DNA from: Limisphaerales bacterium
GTDB lineage: Bacteria > Verrucomicrobiota > Verrucomicrobiia > Limisphaerales > UBA11358
Direction: 5' to 3'
Assembly (NCBI GenBank): GCA_003134375.1
Contig: PLAY01000106.1
Coordinates: forward strand, 1-52,446
DNA length: 52,446 bases
Shown here: piece after piece, positions 8,262 to 14,706 of the stretch
Layout: each line of letters starts with the position of its first letter
Numbering within the stretch: the first letter of the stretch is position 1
Program-made: the position numbers and the translations under genes
Notes under the pieces: generated by a model
The model's database searches: none
What the model saw: the letters and a program-made list of their open reading frames with translations, nothing else
What the model was told of the DNA's origin: nothing

Positions 8262-10967
8262 TCACATTGTTTGCGGGATTTCCGCAGTGTGGTCTTCAGC
8301 CAGACGCTTGAGGACGCTCACGCGGCCGCGGTTTCCATCCACCTGCACGAGGTCGCCCGTGCGAATGATCCGCGTGGCCGAAAGCACGTTGGTCACCGCC
8401 GGCAGACCGTATTCACGCGCGACGATGCTGCCGTGCGAGAGAATCCCGCCTTGTTCCACGACCAGGCCGGCGGCGGTAATGAAATACGGCGACCACGCCG
8501 GATCGGTGAACGGAGCGATGAGAATTTCGCCGGCAAGAACCTGCTCGTAGTCATCCGCGCGCAAAATCACGCGGGCGGGTCCGGTGACGATGCCGGGAGA
8601 GACCGGAATGCCGGTCAAAAATTTCGCGTCCGCGTTCGCCACCGGCCAAGCTGGCGCGTTTGGATCGAATCTTCCGTTCACGATCCGCGGCGGGTTGAGC
8701 TTCAGGTTCTTTTCATATTCACGCCGGCGCGATTCGATGCGCTCGCGCCAATCGAACGAAGCGCCGCCCGTCGTGACCGGTTCAAGCTCGGAAACTTCCA
8801 GGAAAAAAATGTCGTCGCGGCAGGACAAGCCGCCCTGCTCATGGAGCCGCTGGCCGAGGACCAGGAGAACGCGGCGCGTGAAGGCGAACTGCCGGACGAC
8901 CTGGCTCTTCAACTTTTCGCGATAGACGGTCAGTTCCTGCGCGCGGCGCAGCGAGTGCGAGAATATCCAGCGTTTGATTGGATTCTTCAGCCGCGCGCGG
9001 CATTGGACGGTCAAGCGTTCCCGCTCTTCCGCCAGCCGCCGCTGATTTTCCAGCGGATCGGACTGGCCCATTGATCGAAGATAGCCGCGCACCAGCCCCA
9101 GAATGTAATCGGGCGTTTCAGACCAACGAGCGTTGAACAACTCCAGTTCGCCTCGACAGTGGTGTCCATGCTCGGTCATGAAGGCATCCCAGGCAGTCAG
9201 GAATTTCCGGCCGTGTTCGGTGAGACGAAGTCTGCTGCGGACCTCCGGCCAGCTTTTTTCGGAAGACACCGCGGCTTCCGTGTCACCGTCGGCATGAGCC
9301 AGGACCGCCAATCGCCAGAGAGCCAGGCCGGCTTCCGCGTCTGGCATGCCGCCCAACGCGGCGAACAACCGGCCGCCGAGCGTCAGGTCGGACTCGCCCA
9401 ACCAATCACGGCAGGCTTTCTTGAATACCGGCAGCACCGCCATCTGCGCCGCAAAGTAGAGCAAATCCCAGTCTTTGAATGCTTCCCGAAATAACCGGAT
9501 GCAAAAATGCGTCAGCTCCGGCGCGGACATGGCCCCGAGGTCCAGGCGGACGAGTTCGTCCGTTCGATTCTTAAGGCGGGCCATCGAGGCATCACCACGG
9601 CGGGGTAAATGAGTGATCAGATCGAAGAGAATGCGCGGCCAGGAGAGGATGTATTTCGGCCAGCGGAAACCCAGGTCGGGGAGATCTTCCAGCGAAAGGG
9701 TCAGTGGGGCCTGGCGGTATGCCTCCACCAGATCGCCTCCCAGCGCCCGGGCAAGATCGGGGAGTCCCTTGTGCAGGAAGGAAAACGGTCTGACCGCAGC
9801 CAAACTCGTGTTGGCGTTGGAATAGAGTCTTCCGGCAACGAGACCCGCTAGCGGAGCGCGCGTGACATCAGCGCCCACCAGGCGAAAGATGGAACCGACC
9901 ACACCAAGCAAGGATTGCATTATGGACCACGTAATCGGCGTCATCACGTCCGGCACCACTTCGCCGATGTTGACATTGGTCCAGATTTGTCGGTCCTCCC
10001 ATGTTTTGACCGGAGCTTTGGTTGTAATCGGACGGGACTGCAACAGAAACACCCCGCCGTCCCGCTGGGCCCACTCGATATCCTGCGGCGAACCAAAGAG
10101 GTGCTCGGTCTGGCGGGCGAGATTGCACAGGTTTTCGAGAGTTGCAGACGAAAGCACCTCATTTTCAGGCGAAGCCAGAACGCGCCCCGTTCGCTTTTCA
10201 ACCACCACCCGCCCGGGCTGAATTGTCCCTTGCACCAATCCTTCGCCCAGGCCGCTCACGTACTCCACGACGAACCGGTCCGTTGCTCCCGTCAGCGGAT
10301 CGGCGGTGAACACTACCCCGGCATGGCTGGCCTCCACCATTTCCTGCACCAACACCGCCATCCTGACCTTCTCCGCCGGCACCCGCTGCCTCGCCAGATA
10401 AACGAGCGCCCGCTCTGAGAAAAGCGACAGCCAGCACGTCTTGATGGCTGCCAGCAACGCGTCCGCCCCGCGCACATTCAGAATGGATTCAAACTGACCG
10501 GCAAAAGACATCCCGGCGGCGTCCTCGACGGTCGCGCTGGAGCGCACGGCCAAGCTCTGCTCTCCACCCGCTTCCCGCCACGCGGACAGCACCGCATCCT
10601 TCACCGTCTCCGGCACGTGAACCTCCGCAAGACATGAACGGATTTCCCGGCTAAGTTCCGCGATCCGCCCAATCTCATCGCCGGAACATTGCGCCAGCAA
10701 ATGGGATAGTTCCGTCCGCCTCGGACACGAAGCCAGAAAGAGATCGAACGCCGTCGTCGTGACACAAAAGCCGCTTGGCACCGGCAGACCCGCCGTGATC
10801 AATTTGCCCAGATTAAACACCTTGCCGCCCACCAGCGAGCGGCGGTTGTCGCCGGCTTCTGCCAGGCGAAGCACGAGCAAAACGGATTTGTCCGTTGCCG
10901 CCCGCGCCACGATGTTCCGCCCGGAATTGGTTGAAGACATCATTCTCATAGACAGTTTCAGCGGCAT
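8262..10967 (-). CDS. PEP-synthase/rifampin-phosphotransferase-like dikinase
   Basis: A dikinase-type enzyme with an N-terminal ATP-grasp domain (SLVGGKVFNLGKLITAGLPV, then AVRSSATVEDAAGMSFAGQ) and a C-terminal swivelling phosphohistidine domain (GGILSHGSIVAREYGLPAVT, with the reactive His in SHGS). The roughly 450 residues between them have no PEP/pyruvate TIM barrel, and nothing follows the His domain. True PpsA or PPDK would carry that barrel. The order ATP domain, unknown acceptor domain, His domain is that of rifampin phosphotransferase, so the middle part probably binds a small-molecule acceptor. Conferring drug resistance is only one possibility. Of several nearby Met codons, the first gives a short basic lead. 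It stands alone between repeats and is convergent with GH3. Confidence 0.85.
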   Translation of the reverse strand: MPLKLSMRMMSSTNSGRNIVARAATDKSVLLVLRLAEAGDNRRSLVGGKVFNLGKLITAGLPVPSGFCVTTTAFDLFLASCPRRTELSHLLAQCSGDEIGRIAELSREIRSCLAEVHVPETVKDAVLSAWREAGGEQSLAVRSSATVEDAAGMSFAGQFESILNVRGADALLAAIKTCWLSLFSERALVYLARQRVPAEKVRMAVLVQEMVEASHAGVVFTADPLTGATDRFVVEYVSGLGEGLVQGTIQPGRVVVEKRTGRVLASPENEVLSSATLENLCNLARQTEHLFGSPQDIEWAQRDGGVFLLQSRPITTKAPVKTWEDRQIWTNVNIGEVVPDVMTPITWSIMQSLLGVVGSIFRLVGADVTRAPLAGLVAGRLYSNANTSLAAVRPFSFLHKGLPDLARALGGDLVEAYRQAPLTLSLEDLPDLGFRWPKYILSWPRILFDLITHLPRRGDASMARLKNRTDELVRLDLGAMSAPELTHFCIRLFREAFKDWDLLYFAAQMAVLPVFKKACRDWLGESDLTLGGRLFAALGGMPDAEAGLALWRLAVLAHADGDTEAAVSSEKSWPEVRSRLRLTEHGRKFLTAWDAFMTEHGHHCRGELELFNARWSETPDYILGLVRGYLRSMGQSDPLENQRRLAEERERLTVQCRARLKNPIKRWIFSHSLRRAQELTVYREKLKSQVVRQFAFTRRVLLVLGQRLHEQGGLSCRDDIFFLEVSELEPVTTGGASFDWRERIESRRREYEKNLKLNPPRIVNGRFDPNAPAWPVANADAKFLTGIPVSPGIVTGPARVILRADDYEQVLAGEILIAPFTDPAWSPYFITAAGLVVEQGGILSHGSIVAREYGLPAVTNVLSATRIIRTGDLVQVDGNRGRVSVLKRLAEDHTAEIPQTM

Positions 10968-10987
10968 TTCCTCACGTGTGCGCGTTG

Positions 10988-11088
10988 TTTTGGACTGCGG
11001 GGGCAGAGCGCAGCGGCGACACCGCTTTCGGACGCTGCCCCACGGTGAAAAAGCGGCGTGGCGCTTCGCTTCCTGCCGTAGTCCAAAA
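10988..11088. repeat. Long imperfect hairpin repeat, copy 2
   Basis: The left arm TTTTGGACTGCGG...AGCGCAGCGGCGACACCGC pairs with the right arm AAAGCGGCGTGGCGCTTCGC...CCGTAGTCCAAAA. The arms are about 40 nt and the loop about 20 nt. The predicted stem is long, with few mismatches. Repeat copy c follows after a 45-bp spacer. Confidence 0.85.
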
Positions 11089-11133
11089 ATTGGTTGCTCC
11101 TTTGCGCCCTTGCGTCTTTGAGTTGAAAGTCTT

Positions 11134-11189
11134 TTGCGCCGGCACCGGCGGCCTGCACTCGGCGGAGAATTGACATTCGAGAACTGAAA
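11134..11189 (+). repeat. Dispersed repeat, copy c
   Basis: Carries FCAGTGGLHSAEN plus stop, then ACATTCGAGAACTGAAATCC, where the match ends. It lies between two minus-strand genes. With the hairpin it fills most of 10968-11237, and no gene is seen there. Confidence 0.8.
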
Positions 11190-11237
11190 TCCAAACGGCA
11201 GGGCGCAAATTCTTGTCCCCGCTTTGTTCGGAACCCG

Positions 11238-12368
11238 CTATCGCTTCCGCATCAGCACTTTGATTAGTCCGGTGTCGGGGGCCAGCGAAACTTTCCTGTC
11301 GAAATCGAAGGTGAGAATTCCGAAGTCACCTTTGTACTCCCAATTGCACCACCCGATGTTGTTCTCTTCAAATACCGACACGATGTCCTCGTAATACTTC
11401 AGCCGGTCGGCCCGCTCGACGTGAGGCAGGCAGCCGAACTCGCCGCAATAAAGCGGCAGCTTGAGTTCTTTGGCCTTTTGCAGGGCCGGAAGCAAGAGTT
11501 CCGCGAGTTTTTGTTTGTTGAACACCTGCCGGGCTTCCGCCAACTGGAACTGGAGTTCCGCGTTGTTCGGGTCCAGCCCTTTCGGGAAATCCGCCTCGGC
11601 CACGACCCGGCCGGGATAATGCACGGGTCCCTTGAAGTCTTTGAACGCCATCCAGTCGGCCAGATGGTGCGTGAAAAACAGCGGGGAGTACGTATGCAGG
11701 CTCAAAATGAGGTTGGGATCGTTCGGGGGAATTTTCAGGAACGGAGAATTCTCGGGCGTCTGCCATCGGTTTGGCCCGATGATTAGAACCCGCGTGGGTT
11801 CGAGTTGGCGGATCGCTTTCACCGCCTTCGCGATCAGCCGGTTCCAATCTTCCGGATCCGGGGCCACGGGCTCGTTCATCAACTCGTAGGCAACCTTGTT
11901 CGCCGGGTACTTTTTCAAGCGGCCGGAAATTTCGACCCACAACTTGATGAAATTGTCCTGTGCGGCGGGGTCTGTCCACAACGTGATCTTGCCACCCTCG
12001 TTCTCCGCGTTGAAATGGTGGGCTTTCAAAACATGGAGATCCACCACCGCCCGCAGGTTGTGCTTCGCGCACCAATCGAGGCAACGGGTCAGATAGGCGA
12101 ACGATTCCCCGGAGGGTTTCCCGTCCGGCAACCACATTTCGGGTTCATCAATGGGGATGCGCACATGGTCGTAGCCGACGCTGGCAATGAACTCAATGTC
12201 TTTCTCAGTGATGAAGGAATCCTTGGGCGACCAACCGAAGTTCTGGGAAAGCCAGTGACTGAGATTGACCCCTCGCTTCAGTTCAAAGCCCGAAGGCGTG
12301 GTGGCCTTTGACTGGCCACGGGTCTCGGTTGTGGTCGGGGCACCGGATAACGCAGCAATGAGCGACAT
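11238..12368 (-). CDS. GH5 family glycanase (cellulase-like)
   Basis: A GH5-type (beta/alpha)8 endoglycanase or exoglucanase. Landmarks are GVNLSHWLSQNFGW at strand 1, DHVRIPIDEPEMW, the catalytic acid Glu in YELMNEPVAPDP (about residue 165) and the nucleophile Glu in PLYCGEFGCLPH (about residue 309). The WCNWEYKGDFGIL aromatic strand closes the active site. I chose the ATG at 12368. A frame start at 12467 adds 33 residues with no coding appearance. The N-terminus (MSLIAALSGAP) is only weakly hydrophobic, so secretion is uncertain. The enzyme could work with the GH3 glucosidase in breaking down cellulose- or mannan-like glycans, but the two are not in one operon. Confidence 0.9.
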   Translation of the reverse strand: MSLIAALSGAPTTTETRGQSKATTPSGFELKRGVNLSHWLSQNFGWSPKDSFITEKDIEFIASVGYDHVRIPIDEPEMWLPDGKPSGESFAYLTRCLDWCAKHNLRAVVDLHVLKAHHFNAENEGGKITLWTDPAAQDNFIKLWVEISGRLKKYPANKVAYELMNEPVAPDPEDWNRLIAKAVKAIRQLEPTRVLIIGPNRWQTPENSPFLKIPPNDPNLILSLHTYSPLFFTHHLADWMAFKDFKGPVHYPGRVVAEADFPKGLDPNNAELQFQLAEARQVFNKQKLAELLLPALQKAKELKLPLYCGEFGCLPHVERADRLKYYEDIVSVFEENNIGWCNWEYKGDFGILTFDFDRKVSLAPDTGLIKVLMRKR

Positions 12369-12469
12369 GGTATGAAGGATAAATTGTTGGTTCGGATTTG
12401 TGCAGCGATGACAATAGCCATTCACGCATCCGCCCGCAAGCTGCCCGTAATAGCACCTCCCCACCAATC

Positions 12470-12600
12470 GCCTTCCGCGCTGGCACGGCGGCCTGCACTC
12501 GGCGGAGAACGGACATTCGAGAGCTGAATTTCAGTTGAGCCATAAATCCGTTTGGCGCAGGATGCGGCTGTTCGTGGTGGCGATGGGAAAAATAGAAAAT
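12470..12600 (+). repeat. Dispersed repeat, copy d (longest)
   Basis: Holds both modules. The first is CTTCCGCGCTGGCACGGCGG, where a lost base breaks the AGTGGLHSAEN frame. The second is the ATTCGAGAGCTGAATTTC to GGCGATGGGAAA module. Positions 12525-12586 are identical over 62 bp to 13419-13480. It occupies most of 12369-12687, which shows no gene. Confidence 0.85.
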
Positions 12601-12687
12601 TGCAATTGGTTGGGACTGACGCCTTTTTTCCTGTAATTGTCTCCGCGGCATCCGTCTGGAATCAGGGATGCAAAAATTAGGACCCAT

Positions 12688-13038
12688 ATGAAACAGATCA
12701 ACAAAGAAGAAATGTTCGGAAACCTGAAAAACTTCCTGAAATCGAAAGGCATCGAGGTGCAGGAGGGCGCCTACGCTCAACGGATACGTCAGGGATGCGA
12801 ACTGCTGACGGACTCGATCAACGTGAGCCAGCGCACTTTGAAAAGCGCGAAATCCGCGATGGACCAGGGGCTGGACCAGCTCCGGCAGACGATTCACGAG
12901 CAGACCGCGCCGAAATCTCCGGCGGCGGAAGGCGCCCCGCAAAAAAAGCGGCCGGTGAATGCAACCGGCACGGCCGGTCAATCGTCCGCGGCCCAACGCA
13001 AATCCGGCCAGCCCGGGCGGCGCGCCCGCAAAGGTTGA
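12688..13038 (+). CDS. Small hypothetical protein with basic disordered tail
   Basis: A 116-residue protein of unknown function. The first 80 residues are helical and charged (MKQINKEEMFGNLKNFLKSK, then ELLTDSINVSQRTLKSAKSAMDQGLDQLRQ), suggesting a coiled coil or helical hairpin. The last 40 are Pro/Ala/Lys/Arg-rich and end GQPGRRARKG, a likely nucleic-acid-binding or disordered tail. The ATG at 12688 is preferred over the frame start at 12637 because the upstream codons look non-coding. No catalytic motif is visible. It stands alone, between repeat copy d and the ETF-QO tail remnant on the same strand. Confidence 0.6.
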   Translation: MKQINKEEMFGNLKNFLKSKGIEVQEGAYAQRIRQGCELLTDSINVSQRTLKSAKSAMDQGLDQLRQTIHEQTAPKSPAAEGAPQKKRPVNATGTAGQSSAAQRKSGQPGRRARKG

Positions 13039-13230
13039 GTCCCGCGCGTTTTTTATTCCCCCAATATTTGCTCCGGCCAGGCCATCGCGCCCGATGATGG
13101 TGGCGTGCCGGTGTTCGACCGTGAGAAATGCGTCCACTGTGGCGCGTGCATCTGGAACTGCGCGCAGCCGTTGCCGGATAATCCCGAACGCACCAACATC
13201 GCCTTCCACGCCGACGCCGGCGGGCTGCGC
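13039..13230 (+). pseudogene. ETF-quinone oxidoreductase C-terminal remnant
   Basis: An open frame without start reads VPVFDREKCVHCGACIWNCA and then PERTNIAFHADAGGL. The C-x2-C-x2-C-x3-C ferredoxin motif and the NIxF(R/H)AG-GGL end are those of the 4Fe-4S tail of ETF-quinone oxidoreductases, which pass electrons from ETF to the quinone pool. The rest of the roughly 550-residue enzyme is missing upstream. Downstream, the expected HSAEN end is cut off by a palindromic element at 13231. It is a dead fragment. Intact etfBA lies at 21.8 kb without an ETF-QO gene beside it. Confidence 0.8.
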
Positions 13231-13342
13231 GTAGCTGCGACGCCCTCGTCGCCGGGCTGGCGAAAACCCAACCCTCTGACGCGGTGAAAGAACGCGACGA
13301 AGGCGTCGCTTCCACCCTGTGGCGACGGGGCGTCGTCGCTAC
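13231..13342. mobile_element. MITE-like palindromic element with GTAGC...GCTAC ends (M1)
   Basis: Begins GTAGCTGCGACGCC and ends with the near-complement GGCGTCGTCGCTAC, 112 bp in all. It interrupts the ETF-QO tail exactly after AGGL. It codes for no protein. Related ends occur at 21600 and 30561. No clear target duplication is seen. Confidence 0.7.
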
Positions 13343-13400
13343 TTTCACAGCACCTCAACTGCATGGTTGCGGCGGAAGGCGGGTGCTGATGAGCGGCGCT

Positions 13401-13500
13401 CAATTCACATTCGGGAGATGAATTTCAGTTGAGCCATAAATCCGTTTGGCGCAGGATGCGGCTGTTCGTGGTGGCGATGGAAATACTGAACATGGCAAAT
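13401..13500 (+). repeat. Dispersed repeat, copy e
   Basis: The downstream module (ATTCGGGAGATGAATTTC onward) shares 62 identical bases with copy d. It lies about 60 bp after the MITE that broke the ETF-QO tail. This places the module at the position expected for the 3' flank of that gene. Confidence 0.85.
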
Positions 13501-13659
13501 CTTTTGGGCTGACACCTTCTCGGGCGGTTGATAACATATCATATAGGATATACAATGAACCTGTCGCTTGGTTGTGTCCGGTTGGAAAACGGACGGATTC
13601 CGTTCCTGGACGGTTTGGAAGAGCTTCCGGCGAAGGATCAGGCAAAGAAAGGCTGACAT

Positions 13660-13815
13660 CCGCCCTCGCCCCGGCCCTCTCCCCCAGGAGAGGGAGAATT
13701 GTTCGCCGTCTCATTGAAAAACCTGCGACAGGATTGGCCGGACGCTCATCCGCAAAACCAGAGACAACCGAAAGCTATTTCCTCTCCTGGGGGAGAGGAT
13801 AAAAGGTGAGGGCGG
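13660..13815. repeat. REP-like palindromic element (CCCTCTCCCCCAGGAGAGG type)
   Basis: CCGCCCTCGCCCCGGCCCTC with CTCTCCCCCAGGAGAGGG on the left is mirrored by TCTCCTGGGGGAGAGG and AGGTGAGGGCGG on the right. This kind of intergenic palindrome is common in GC-rich genomes. A related one lies at 22686. There is no gene between 13343 and 13869. Confidence 0.75.
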
Positions 13816-13869
13816 ACGTAAACATTCATTCCGCTGAAATCGTCCGGGCCAAACGAATGCGAGATTACT

Positions 13870-14202
13870 ATGAAAACTGCGAACCGCCGCCGCACGCCGG
13901 CATCGAATAACCGGGCGCACGCCGATCTGGACGACAGCCTGAAGCGCAAGCTGCAAAACCCGGAATTCCGGGCCGCCTACGACGCCGAGGACAAGCGCAT
14001 CGAACTGGTGCTCCAGATCATTAAGCTGCGGCAGCGGCGCGGCATGACGCAGTCGGACCTGGCCAAAGCCATTGGCACGCGGCAGGCCAACGTCAGCCGC
14101 CTCGAACGTTTCGATGCCAACCTGACGCTGGGGACACTGGAAAAAGTGGCCCAGGCCTTGGGCGCGAACCTGCAGATTGACCTGGTGCCGGAAGCGGCAT
14201 GA
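13870..14202 (+). CDS. XRE/HigA-like HTH regulator, orphan
   Basis: A 110-residue DNA-binding protein. Residues 45-105 form a classic five-helix HTH: LRQRRGMTQSDLAKAIGTRQ, then NVSRLERFDANLTLGTLEKVAQALG. The length and the N-terminal charged helix resemble HigA-type antitoxins, which repress their own operon and bind a RelE/HigB toxin. No toxin gene is visible upstream (repeats) or downstream (palindromic element), so it is either a lone regulator or a survivor of a lost toxin-antitoxin pair. The ATG is the only reasonable start. Confidence 0.8.
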   Translation: MKTANRRRTPASNNRAHADLDDSLKRKLQNPEFRAAYDAEDKRIELVLQIIKLRQRRGMTQSDLAKAIGTRQANVSRLERFDANLTLGTLEKVAQALGANLQIDLVPEAA

Positions 14203-14276
14203 ACCGGCTGGAATTCAACGCAACTCCGCTGGCGCGCGAGCAGGGGGCGCAAAGAAGCCAAGACGCAAAGATTTTC

Positions 14277-14410
14277 CCGGAGCGCGGCTGTGTCCCGCCG
14301 GGCGGGACCAGCCGCAGCAGCTTCTCAAAACCAGCCTGCTGAAATATGCCTGATGCCGCAGAGCCTTTCAATGTGCTGCGGCTGGTGCTTTGCACACAGC
14401 CGCGCTCCGG
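14277..14410. repeat. Palindromic intergenic element (GAGCGCGGCTGTG type)
   Basis: The left end CCGGAGCGCGGCTGTGT...CCAGCCGCAGCA is mirrored by TGCTGCGGCTGGTGC...ACACAGCCGCGCTCCGG, about 134 bp in all. Short frames inside and up to 14706 do not look like protein, so 14203-14706 holds no convincing gene. Confidence 0.75.
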
Positions 14411-14706
14411 CGGCAGCCGGGCGGAATCCATGGATGAGTTACAGCATTTGCCGAACGGCATTGCTGCGTTCGAGGCTCTCGGAAACGCAGTTAACGTCAC
14501 TGTTGTTGAAAGGATTCTCGGCAATCTTTTGAAACTCTTATCCGCACGCCGGGTTAAGTCCGTACGTGACGAGCAGATGCTGGCAGCAGCGTAAAATGTT
14601 CCGCCTCCGCTGCTTTTTTGGTAACGCGCTCTGTGAGCGACGGTAAAATCAAAATGGCGACGGTTGTAGGCCGCCGCCACTGGGGGAAATCAAACTGTAA
14701 ACGGGA

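Noticed and set aside
13105-13287. Stand-alone 4Fe-4S ferredoxin gene
   Set aside because: The Cys motif and the following PERTNIAF are those of the ETF-QO tail. There is no proper start, and the C-terminal codons are palindromic element DNA.
13870-14202. Complete toxin-antitoxin pair
   Set aside because: The HTH protein is antitoxin-like, but no RelE/HigB-type gene is found on either side.
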